From the NCBI GenBank assembly GCA_963742535.1, contig CAVUMC010000002.1:868001-932000 (forward strand): a DNA stretch of 64,000 nucleotides, in the 5' to 3' direction. Source of the DNA: VRUE01 sp963742535 (lineage in GTDB: Bacteria; Actinomycetota; Thermoleophilia; Solirubrobacterales; 70-9). Below, in pieces: positions 7,818-15,104 of this stretch. Position numbers and translations under genes: made by a program. The notes beneath the pieces are model-generated. The model was not told the origin of the DNA. It did not search any database and saw only the letters and a program-made list of their open reading frames with translations. How positions within the stretch are numbered: position 1 is the stretch's first letter; each line of letters opens with the position of its first letter.

Positions 7818-8927
7818 CTATGGGGCTCCCGGAATGTCATCGCCGGGCTCTGCGAGACCACGCTGCCAACAACGCCGTACATAGGCGTTGGTGACATGCA
7901 CTGACGCGTGGCGGTCGAGCAGCGAATACAGCTCGACCAGCGCATTCTCTCGGCCACTGCGGTCCAGCAGCGCGACTAGCGTCGCCGCAAGTGAACGCGG
8001 ATCCAACACCGAAACATCGCCCTCCGTCTGCGCAAGCTTCTCGTATCCACTGCTGTCAAGCCCTGGAGCAACGATATGAACTCTCGACAGACCGTACTCA
8101 CGAATGGCGTCTGCGGCTTGGCCAAGCTTCGTCTCGAAATGGTTCGCGCTGACCTCCAGCGCCTCCTGAAGCTTGTTGCGATGGAAGACCTCGACGTCAC
8201 CAGCACTTCGCGAGGACAAATCCGAGGCGTTAAGCGCCTTAGTCTGGACGCGCAGGCCGGTGGACTCCTGCTGCACCGTCGCCGTCAATAGGGCTGCAGT
8301 CACGTATTGCTCATGCGCCCCAGCACTCGGCTCCCCGAGCATTTCGTCGATAAGCGCCATCACCTTGGCAAAGGTCAGTTGAGCCAATCGAAACCGAGGC
8401 TTGGCCAAGACGGTCCTCGCGGTCGCTGCGATGGCGGCTGCAACGCGCTCATACGCGATGCGAATTTCCTCAACCGTTGCCTGCTGCGCTGCCCATGTCA
8501 GCAACGCGTCCCAATGCTTGTTATTGCCACGGACGAGGTTTGGCTGGTTCTTTCCGATGTTCTGATATGCCCCCTTTACACCTTTGATGTGGAGCTCAGG
8601 CAGCACCTCCTTGCCAATAGCGTCACTTGCTGGCCGGCCACTCGGTGGGCGCTGGGTTACGTCAACAACCTTGCCTTGCACTATCGGGTGAGCTAGGGCG
8701 GTCAGGACGCCGTCGCGATAAGCGAGTGACTGCGTGAGACTGGCTAGTACATCGACTGCTTCAACAATTTTGGGCGGCAGTGTTTCGGTAGCAACTTCTC
8801 CAACATGGGTCCGCGCAGCTTCGTCACCAATGAATCGGGCCAAGGTCTCCCACGCCAATTCGACGATCTGCAGAGCCTCATTTTCTGGCTCTTTCCCTGT
8901 TTTGGCTCCCTTTTTTATCTCGGTCAT
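7818..8927 (-). CDS. Restriction endonuclease-like protein (possibly SacI family)
   Basis: 369 aa. The N-terminal 180 residues are helical. The segment VQTKALNASDLSS...AGDVEVFHRNKLQEALEVS (residues about 230–262) looks like the core of a type II restriction enzyme, and I recall a similar pattern in SacI-type enzymes, but I cannot confirm the family. The 3'-terminal partner of Vsr overlaps it by four bases (ATGA at 8924–8927), and a cytosine methyltransferase opens the same cluster, so cleavage of unmethylated foreign DNA is the natural reading. Base composition is less GC-rich than the chromosome around. Specificity is unknown. Confidence 0.65.
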   Translation of the reverse strand: MTEIKKGAKTGKEPENEALQIVELAWETLARFIGDEAARTHVGEVATETLPPKIVEAVDVLASLTQSLAYRDGVLTALAHPIVQGKVVDVTQRPPSGRPASDAIGKEVLPELHIKGVKGAYQNIGKNQPNLVRGNNKHWDALLTWAAQQATVEEIRIAYERVAAAIAATARTVLAKPRFRLAQLTFAKVMALIDEMLGEPSAGAHEQYVTAALLTATVQQESTGLRVQTKALNASDLSSRSAGDVEVFHRNKLQEALEVSANHFETKLGQAADAIREYGLSRVHIVAPGLDSSGYEKLAQTEGDVSVLDPRSLAATLVALLDRSGRENALVELYSLLDRHASVHVTNAYVRRCWQRGLAEPGDDIPGAP

Positions 8928-9358
8928 GCTGCCATCAGTCGATCTAGCGTCGTGACTACCCTTGCCGTCGCCGCATCGGTCTCCTCATGCTCCCAGATCC
9001 GGACAACGCTCCAGCCGAGTTGTGCAAGTTGCTCGTTGACCACTTCGTCTCTTCGACGGTTCCTTGCGATCTTGTCTGGCCAGTACTGCGGGTTAGCAGA
9101 CGGAACTCGCCCATGAGTTGGGCATGCGTGCCAGAAACAGCCGTCAACCATGACGGCCAGTTTCGGCCTTGGAAAGGCAATATCGACTCGAACCGCGCGA
9201 ACGTCCGGCAGTTGCACCAGATAGTCAACGCGAAATCGCAAGCCTTGGGAATAGAGGCTGGACCGAATCGTCCTCTCCAGGCCCGTGTCGCGGCGCTTGA
9301 TTGCTCGCATGCGACGCGATACGACTTGGCTTGATGGATGCGGATAGCTGGACGACAT
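8924..9358 (-). CDS. vsr: Vsr very-short-patch mismatch endonuclease
   Basis: 144 aa from ATG 9358; a TTG at 9367 would add three residues. The Vsr core is plain: VDIAFPRPKLAVMVDGCFWH, then CPTHGR, then NRRRDEVVNEQLAQLGW and VVRIWEHE. In the family these residues hold the catalytic Asp/His set and the structural zinc. Vsr nicks T:G mismatches formed when 5-methylcytosine deaminates, so it regularly accompanies m5C methyltransferases such as the one at 11777–12886. Its stop overlaps the start of the endonuclease gene by four bases. Confidence 0.93.
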   Translation of the reverse strand: MSSSYPHPSSQVVSRRMRAIKRRDTGLERTIRSSLYSQGLRFRVDYLVQLPDVRAVRVDIAFPRPKLAVMVDGCFWHACPTHGRVPSANPQYWPDKIARNRRRDEVVNEQLAQLGWSVVRIWEHEETDAATARVVTTLDRLMAA

Positions 9359-9442
9359 CAGCGCCAAATCGTCCCACGGTGAGCGATGCGCTGTCAGGTA
9401 GCTGCCGTTTGAGCGGACCGAGCCCAGTCAAAGGGCAGACGA

Positions 9443-10570
9443 CTACATCTCGTCGGCGTCGGCGACTGCCAAGAGGTCATTGGTGAGCCGCTTGGGCAGC
9501 TCGTCGATCGGCCTACCTGACAGCAGCCTCACAATCCGCTCGCGGTCAAAGACGATGTTCGCGGTCGTCAGCTCTAGGCTCCGATGCCAATCCCCTCCGG
9601 GCTCCCGCCACGAGAACGAGATCAGCAGGGCGGTGGTCAGCGGTCCCGACAGGTGCAGGATGCGCCCCCACCGCTCTCCGGCCGCGTCGAATTGCTTGTC
9701 GCGCCAGTTCTTCCCGGTCGCGCACTGCCCGAACACCACGAAGCGCAAGTCCGCGGTGTCGGTGCTGTCGAACGGGATCCAGCCGACAACGTCGAGGCCC
9801 CGGTCCCCGGAGTTGGAGATCTGCTTCCGGTGCCTCTTCCACTTCGGCGCCAGGCCGAAGCCAGTGTCGGCGGCGAGCTTCTTGATCGCCTTCTTGAGCC
9901 CGCCGTGATAGCGCTCGCCCTCTTTCGCGGCGGTGCCGAAGACGAAGGCCTCTAGGCGATCCCCGAAGTAGCGCTTCAGGACCGGGACCGCGAGGCGCTC
10001 GAACCCGCTCGTGAGCTTGGCCCGGTCTTTCCCGCTCTTGATGTTCCGGTGGCAGGAGGCGGTGAGCAGGAAAAGGTAGAGCCGCTGGCCATCCGACAGG
10101 GGCTCCCGCAGGCGCAGGACGTGACCCTCTCCCAGGCGAAACGGGTAATCGGCGCCGAAGACCCGCTCCCGGCGCCCCAAGAGCGCCTGGACCTGCCCGA
10201 GCCGAGCCTTTTGGTCCCATTCGCGGCCTCGGGTTTCCGAGTCCTCGGGGAGCTCGTCGTCCGGCGCCGCGCCGGCGGCGCGTTCGCGCGCCGCTTGGTC
10301 TCCCTCAGGGGCGGGGACCTCCTCGCCCGCGGCGGCGGCCGACAGCAGACCAGTGCCCCCTATCAGGCTCAGCGCGGTGCGCAAGCCGGCACTCGAAGGC
10401 ACCCCGAGGTCGTCCTGGCGGCGCCTGGCCCCACCGAGGTCAGCCAACGCGTATTCGCCGTCCCTGCTGATAAGGCAACGAAGCTCGACGTAGTCGGCCA
10501 GCAGCTGATCGTCATTACTCGGGATCTTCTCCAGGCCCTTGAGGAGGTCGGTGGCGCCCCGCTCCGGCAA
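9443..10570 (-). CDS. Nuclease-like protein (PD-(D/E)xK-like core) next to ParB-like gene
   Basis: 375 aa from TTG 10570, which sits behind AGGGAAG and five bases after the stop of the ParB-like gene; an ATG at 10684 would overlap that gene by 110 bases. Residues around 230–300 read FVFGTAAKEGERYHGGLKKA, then GDRGLDVVGWIPF, then FVVFGQCATGKNWRDK. An Asp strand followed by a strand ending Q-x(4)-K resembles a restriction-enzyme-like core in which the usual Glu is replaced by Gln. I know no named family. The Arg- and Ala-rich N-terminal third shows no motif. A DNA-cleaving role in the cluster is inference. Confidence 0.7.
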   Translation of the reverse strand: MPERGATDLLKGLEKIPSNDDQLLADYVELRCLISRDGEYALADLGGARRRQDDLGVPSSAGLRTALSLIGGTGLLSAAAAGEEVPAPEGDQAARERAAGAAPDDELPEDSETRGREWDQKARLGQVQALLGRRERVFGADYPFRLGEGHVLRLREPLSDGQRLYLFLLTASCHRNIKSGKDRAKLTSGFERLAVPVLKRYFGDRLEAFVFGTAAKEGERYHGGLKKAIKKLAADTGFGLAPKWKRHRKQISNSGDRGLDVVGWIPFDSTDTADLRFVVFGQCATGKNWRDKQFDAAGERWGRILHLSGPLTTALLISFSWREPGGDWHRSLELTTANIVFDRERIVRLLSGRPIDELPKRLTNDLLAVADADEM

Positions 10571-10574
10571 AGGG

Positions 10575-11693
10575 CTACTTCCCTGCTTTGGCGTTGATCT
10601 TCGCCTCGACGGACTCGGCCGCGGCCGACACCGCGCCTGCCGCCTTGACCAGCTCACCGCTCGCCTGATCGAGCTCATCCGCATGATCGCCTGCGATGCC
10701 GAGGCGGCCCATGGCTTCGTCGAGCACCGCCATCAAGACCTCATCGGGCCGGTGGGCCAGGAGCGCGGCTTCATTGATCGGCATCCCGCGATCGAATGCC
10801 TCCACGGCCTTGGGGCTGCCGACGATCGAGCTCAGCAAGCCCATGTTCCGAGAGTCCTCGAGCGCCGTATTCCCCTTCTCCCGTGGCACGAAGAGCCACT
10901 CGCCGAGCTTCTCCAGCCCCTCTTCGTCGACGCCGGTCAGGTCGGGGTCATCGGCCCGGTCCAGCTTCAGCAGGTCGTTGACGATCCCGTCGTGGTTGAA
11001 GGCCGTCGTCAGCAACGAGAACGGGACATCGTCGATGTCGAGGCCTGACTCGACCAGCCCCGGCTTGACGCTCAGCCGCTCCAGGGCCTCCAGCCCTGCC
11101 AGCAGGCGGCCGACGTAAGGGCCCTTGCTGCCGATCGTCCTCGCGAGCTCGGTGTTGGAAGGGGGTGCGGCGTGCTCTGAGGCCCGGGTCCTCAGCTGCC
11201 TGAGGTAGCGGGCCTTCTCCAGTGGGTCCCACTCCTTGATCCCGGTTATGTGGCGGTAGCCCAGGTAGTCGAGGATCGCGTCGCGCTTGGGGAACAGGCA
11301 GGCCGCGACAGGGTCTAGCTCTTGACCGGCCGAGATGGCGATCAGCTCCTCGACGGTTGAGCGCCGGCGCGGCGCCTCTGCCAGGCCGGACAGGAGCTTC
11401 AGGGCGGCGAGCCGGCGATTTCCCTCGACGACCTTGTACTCGGCGCCCTCCTGGAAATCGGGCTCCTCACCGGCTTCTGCCCAGGGGGACACAAGCAACG
11501 GGTCGCCGGGGAAATAGCCGTGGCTCGCGATGCTCCCCATCAGCTCAGAGAGGCTCGAGTCGGAGAGCATCCAGGTCAGGACCGCCCCCTCGTCCGTGCC
11601 CTCGACGGTCGGCGGCAGCCGCGGGTTCTCCGGGTCAAACCGCAGGTTGCCAAGATGAACTTCTACGAATTCGTGCGGGGTAGCGCCAGCCAC
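10575..11693 (-). CDS. ParB/Srx-fold domain protein
   Basis: 372 aa starting at GTG 11693, six bases after GGAGG. The N-terminal part has VHLGNLRFDPENPRLPP and later EYKVVEGNRRLAALKLL, the strand and EGNRR signature of ParB/Srx nucleotide-binding domains found in ParB, DndB-type and other defence proteins. ARTIGSKGPYVGRLL in the middle resembles the ParB helix-turn-helix. The C-terminal half is helical. No ParA is adjacent and the gene is in a modification-restriction cluster, so plasmid partitioning is unlikely. It probably acts as a DNA-binding or CTP/ATP-switch partner of the nuclease-like protein just downstream. Confidence 0.8.
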   Translation of the reverse strand: MAGATPHEFVEVHLGNLRFDPENPRLPPTVEGTDEGAVLTWMLSDSSLSELMGSIASHGYFPGDPLLVSPWAEAGEEPDFQEGAEYKVVEGNRRLAALKLLSGLAEAPRRRSTVEELIAISAGQELDPVAACLFPKRDAILDYLGYRHITGIKEWDPLEKARYLRQLRTRASEHAAPPSNTELARTIGSKGPYVGRLLAGLEALERLSVKPGLVESGLDIDDVPFSLLTTAFNHDGIVNDLLKLDRADDPDLTGVDEEGLEKLGEWLFVPREKGNTALEDSRNMGLLSSIVGSPKAVEAFDRGMPINEAALLAHRPDEVLMAVLDEAMGRLGIAGDHADELDQASGELVKAAGAVSAAAESVEAKINAKAGK

Positions 11694-11776
11694 ATCGACC
11701 TCCGTCGGCTAGTGAACGAAGGGGAAGATATCTTCGGTTGGCTCTTTTTGGCGTAATCCTGCCGGGGCGCGGCTGA

Positions 11777-12886
11777 TCAGCGGGGCGCCGTGGCCAGTTG
11801 GGAGCGCAGCTCGCGCGCAACCGCGGCCGCGAGCTTCGGTGGGACCGCGTTGCCCACGAGCGTGTACCGCGTGCTCCTGGTGCCGCTGAACTCCATGTCC
11901 ACCGGCAGGCTCTGCAGAACCGCGGACTCCTCCACCGTCAACCTGCGGGCGCTGCGGAGCCGGCCTGAGCGGACCTTGCGCCGGTAGCCCCGCCGCGGCT
12001 TGCCAGCGCCGGAGTCCCAGAGGCGGGCGTGGTACTCGGGTACGGCCCCCTCCCGATCAATGAAAGGGGTCTTGTTGCCACCGGCGGATGCAAGGACGGT
12101 CCGTGCCGGGGCATCGAGGTTGACTGCGCGGCCACCGCCGTTGAAGAGGAGCCCGTCGTATGGGCTAGGGCGGATGTCGGGCCGCTTCGCGTAGGTGACG
12201 ATCGAATTGTTCGGCTCGCCGACCGGCTCCAGGGTGAGGACGTCGCCCGCCGTGACCCAGGGGCGTGACCGAGTCGGGCCGTGAGTCGGCTCAGGGAACC
12301 GGAAGTGCCTGCCGCGCATGCCGACGATGAACGTCCGCCGGCGATGCTGGGGGACCCCGAAGTCGGCCGCATCGAGGGTCTTGGCGACGACGTCATATCC
12401 CAACTCCTCCAGGACATTGATCAGGGCGAGGAAATAGGGCCGCGTCACCCCGCTCTGCAACCCCGCGACGTTCTCGATGACAAAGGCTTCAGGGGCGATC
12501 AGCCGCAAGGCACGACACATTGCCGGGAACCCATCGCGGCTGTCTCTTTCCGCCAAGCGCAGTCCGCCGGTCGACCACGGCTGGCACGGCGGACCCCCGA
12601 CAACGACCTGGACGTCTTCAGACCACGATCGAAGCTCATGCTCCGGTATGTCCTCGAGCCTGCGGCGATCGACGTCGAAATCGTGGGCCACCTCGTAGGT
12701 GTTCGCCGCGTCGTCCATGGCCTCTACGGCTCGAATTGGCTTCAGGCCGGCTGCTGCGACCCCGATTGACAGACCACCGGCCCCGGCAAAAAGATCGAGC
12801 GTCGGCAGGCCGCCGCGGTGCGGGGAGCTTTCTCTCGAGGTCGTGCGGTCTTGCTCCGCACGCGGCTTTGGAAGCATCGTGCGCAT
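11777..12886 (-). CDS. DNA (cytosine-5) methyltransferase
   Basis: 369 aa with the ordered m5C-methyltransferase motifs: LDLFAGAGGLSIG at 30–42 (AdoMet binding), GGPPCQPWS at 97–105 with catalytic Cys101, FVIENVAGL, FGVPQHRRRTFIVG, a target-recognition region around 215–310, RRLTVEESAVLQSLP and LVGNAVPPKLA. ATG 12886 is used; ATG 12877 is possible. It is the first gene of the minus-strand cluster that ends with Vsr and the endonuclease, so it should protect host DNA. The recognised sequence cannot be read off. Confidence 0.95.
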   Translation of the reverse strand: MRTMLPKPRAEQDRTTSRESSPHRGGLPTLDLFAGAGGLSIGVAAAGLKPIRAVEAMDDAANTYEVAHDFDVDRRRLEDIPEHELRSWSEDVQVVVGGPPCQPWSTGGLRLAERDSRDGFPAMCRALRLIAPEAFVIENVAGLQSGVTRPYFLALINVLEELGYDVVAKTLDAADFGVPQHRRRTFIVGMRGRHFRFPEPTHGPTRSRPWVTAGDVLTLEPVGEPNNSIVTYAKRPDIRPSPYDGLLFNGGGRAVNLDAPARTVLASAGGNKTPFIDREGAVPEYHARLWDSGAGKPRRGYRRKVRSGRLRSARRLTVEESAVLQSLPVDMEFSGTRSTRYTLVGNAVPPKLAAAVARELRSQLATAPR

Positions 12887-13095
12887 GCCTAGTCACGCGA
12901 AACATATGTTCGTCGTCGGATCACTTTTCGATACATGGGCGCTCAGCTCCTCTCGAGATGAAGCCGAGAACCGGCGAACGTAGGTGGAGCGAAGACCTCG
13001 CGCAAGGACCCAATTGACCTCTCTCAGACCTCATGTTGCCCCAGGCGTTGCCCCATGGGCCATTTTGAACTCCTTTGTCTGCGCCCCCAGAAATA
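12887..13095. other. Island right inner edge, no gene
   Basis: The upstream region of the methyltransferase gene and the outer duplicate. It contains CATGTTGCCCC at 13031 followed by another GTTGCCCC, also present near 5821, and stretches matching the left edge beyond the terminator. On the minus strand 13030–13060 can be read WGNAWGNM, perhaps an integrase tail remnant. Confidence 0.4.
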
Positions 13096-13123
13096 CGAAA
13101 GCCCCGCAAATGCGGGGCTTTCG
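13096..13123 (-). terminator. Terminator hairpin of tRNA-fMet
   Basis: CGAAAGCCCCGCAAATGCGGGGCTTTCG is a perfect 12-bp stem with a four-base loop, five bases beyond the 3' end of the tRNA on the minus strand, followed there by TATTTC. It is the parent or sister of the copy at 5652–5679. Confidence 0.75.
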
Positions 13124-13128
13124 TGAAA

Positions 13129-13202
<74 letters not shown>

Positions 13203-13263
13203 GCGGTAACGGCATGCTAGCAACGCGGCTGGGGTCGGTCGGGGGAGCGGTGTTTTGTGCAAT

Positions 13264-13692
13264 TCAAGAATCGCGAGAGGAGGTTTCCTTCGAAGGGGTC
13301 GTCTGGCGGCGGTGCTGGGCAATCGAGTCGATCGCCCAGCTGCGCCACGGTGCCGGGAGAATCGAGCCGAGCGCCGATCGGGCGCTGCTGATCAGGCGGT
13401 AAACGAGTCTGGACAGCGGCATCGACACCGCCGTCAACGACGCCAGGGGACGGCCTCCTGGCAACTGCTTAAGTAGCGGCGGCGCTCCGTCGGCCCCCGA
13501 GAGGATTTCTCCCGTCACCGTTTGGACATGGGCGCTGAGCAGACGCTCCTCTTCCGGCACCGCCGCCAGCAGCCGCTGCGCTTCGGGGTCCTGGATCGGC
13601 AGGGGGCGCAGGCGGTGCGATCGATCCCAGAGTAGGAGCAGGGCGATGCAGAACTTGCAGAAGCCGCATTCCCCGTCGTAGAAGACGGTCAT
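13264..13692 (-). CDS. DCC family thiol-disulfide oxidoreductase (DUF393)
   Basis: 142 aa from ATG 13692. The opening MTVFYDGECGFCKFC is the hallmark of the DCC family, with the Asp-Gly-x-Cys-x-x-Cys motif (Cys9 and Cys12) expected to do thiol chemistry. LRPLPIQDPEAQ follows as usual. The C-terminal region RLVYRLISSARSALG also fits the family. It is divergent from ppx over 68 bases. A physiological substrate is unknown. Confidence 0.85.
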   Translation of the reverse strand: MTVFYDGECGFCKFCIALLLLWDRSHRLRPLPIQDPEAQRLLAAVPEEERLLSAHVQTVTGEILSGADGAPPLLKQLPGGRPLASLTAVSMPLSRLVYRLISSARSALGSILPAPWRSWAIDSIAQHRRQTTPSKETSSRDS

Positions 13693-13760
13693 CCATTCGA
13701 ACTTACCGCCCGCCGCCGGGCGGTTCGTCGCGAGGCAGCGGCCTCTAGAGTGCCGCCGGC

Positions 13761-14702
13761 ATGAGTCCCGACTCACACAGGGTGGCGGTAATCGACATCG
13801 GCTCCAACTCGACGCGGCTGCTGATCGCGGCTGTGACCGATGGGCGGGTAACCGAGATCGAGCGACAGAGCCGCGTGACCAGGCTCGGGCGCGGGGTCGA
13901 CCTCTCCGGGCAGCTCTCCGCCGAGGCGATTGAGGCTGCCTGCGGGGCGATCGCCGACTACGTCGCGATCTGCCGCGAGGCCGGGGTCGATCAGATCGAG
14001 GCGATCGCAACCAGCGCAGTGCGCGACGCCTCCAACGGCAGCGCCTTCGTCGCCGAGCTGCGCGAGCGATTCGCGCTCTCAGCCCGCGTCCTCGACGGCG
14101 AGGAAGAGGCGCGGCTCACCTACCTCGGCGCCACCTGCGAGCACGCGCCGATCGAGCCGACGCTGGTGATCGACATCGGCGGCGGCTCAACTGAGCTGAT
14201 CGTCGGCACCGGCGAGGCGATCTCCTTCCACACCTCGCTGCAGGCCGGCGTCGTACGCCACAGCGAGCGCCACATCACCAACGACCCACCCAGCACGACC
14301 GAGCTCGAGGCGCTGGCTGGCGACGTGCGGGGACTGATCGAGGGAGCGATCGCCGACCAGCCCGACATCAGGGCCACCGCCGGCATCGCCGTCGCCGGCA
14401 CGCCCACCTCGCTGGCCTCGATCGAGATCGGCCTCGAGCCCTACGACCCCAAGCAAGTACACGGCCATACGCTGACCCTCACCTCGATCCAGCGCCAACT
14501 GTCGAAATTGGCATCTGCCCCTCTGTCTAAACGGGCCGAGATCGTCGGCATGCACCCCGACAGAGCGCCAAACATCGTTGCCGGGGTGGTCATTCTGGTG
14601 GAGGCCATGCGCGCATTCGCTCTCGAAAACATCAAAGTCTCTGAGCACGACATCCTTTATGGCTGTGCGATATCGGCTGTATCCGCTTTGGAATGCGGAT
14701 AA
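13761..14702 (+). CDS. ppx: Exopolyphosphatase / GppA family phosphatase
   Basis: 313 aa, the short form without the HD-like C-terminal domain. VAVIDIGSNSTRLL at the start is the phosphate-1 motif of the ASKHA fold, EEEARLTYLG carries the catalytic Glu region, and LVIDIGGGSTELIV is the phosphate-2 motif. VAGTPTSLASI is the adenosine-type loop. It should hydrolyse polyphosphate or pppGpp in the cytoplasm. The last 100 bases of the gene are less GC-rich than the rest, continuing into the AT-richer gap behind it. Confidence 0.93.
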   Translation: MSPDSHRVAVIDIGSNSTRLLIAAVTDGRVTEIERQSRVTRLGRGVDLSGQLSAEAIEAACGAIADYVAICREAGVDQIEAIATSAVRDASNGSAFVAELRERFALSARVLDGEEEARLTYLGATCEHAPIEPTLVIDIGGGSTELIVGTGEAISFHTSLQAGVVRHSERHITNDPPSTTELEALAGDVRGLIEGAIADQPDIRATAGIAVAGTPTSLASIEIGLEPYDPKQVHGHTLTLTSIQRQLSKLASAPLSKRAEIVGMHPDRAPNIVAGVVILVEAMRAFALENIKVSEHDILYGCAISAVSALECG

Positions 14703-15034
14703 CCTCGTATTCTCAATGCTTGGTAATTCCGTGTTCCTAACTGGACAGCAGTGTCAACCCCAACCCGACAAATGGGTTAAACAAGCCATTGAAGACCCAA
14801 AACTTGGTAGGTTCGCCCTCATCGATTGCAAGTAGTCACTTGCGTGCCAGCTAGACGCATCGGATAGTCAGGCACATAATCGACACATCGGGAAAGAGGT
14901 GGGGCACAACCACCAAAGACCCGATTTATAGGGCTCGGACGATTGCCGCATCATGGCGCCTCCCGCCGTCTGGGTCCACCAAATAAGAACTGGTCCCTGA
15001 AGACGTACCCCTGCCCGTCCTGAGGGACCAACTT
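14703..15034. other. AT-richer gap after ppx, no gene seen
   Basis: 332 bases with clearly lower GC than the surroundings and no supported coding frame on either strand. TGGTCCCT at about 14991 and AGGGACCA at about 15023 form an 8-bp inverted pair just before the strong terminator at 15035–15064. A small RNA ending at that terminator is possible but I recognise no known class. Confidence 0.4.
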
Positions 15035-15064
15035 GAAACGACCGCCAGTGATGGCGGTCGTTTC
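15035..15064. terminator. Strong bidirectional hairpin terminator
   Basis: GAAACGACCGCC-AGTGAT-GGCGGTCGTTTC is a perfect 12-bp stem with a six-base loop. It is followed by TCTCTTT on the plus strand. It lies between ppx and the convergent TPP-enzyme gene. Confidence 0.8.
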
Positions 15065-15104
15065 TCTTTGGGGAAGTAACGGCGTGTTTGGCGAAACGCC
15101 TGTC

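Larger units (their letters stand above)
5728..13128. mobile_element. Defence-gene island inserted at tRNA-fMet
   Basis: About 7.4 kb bounded by the 43-bp tRNA-fMet 3' duplicate on the left and the intact tRNA on the right, both in the same orientation. The cargo is an HNH nuclease cassette (6097–7748) and a restriction-modification type cluster (7818–12886), with several genes visibly less GC-rich than the surroundings. No integrase or transposase is intact. Short stretches at both inner edges (about 5815–5845 and 13031–13060) share the sequence CATGTTGCCCC and, on the minus strand, can be read as WGN-x-WGNM, perhaps leftovers of an integrase tail. Confidence 0.75.

Noticed and set aside
7818..8927. 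Testing the SacI idea by avoidance of GAGCTC
   Set aside because: GAGCTC occurs several times in the window (for example inside the sulfatase gene), but avoidance is not expected in a methylated host, so this neither supports nor excludes the family.
10571..10684. ATG 10684 as the start of the nuclease-like gene
   Set aside because: It would overlap the ParB-like gene by 110 bases and add only Arg/Ser/Pro-rich text; TTG 10570 has a ribosome-binding site.
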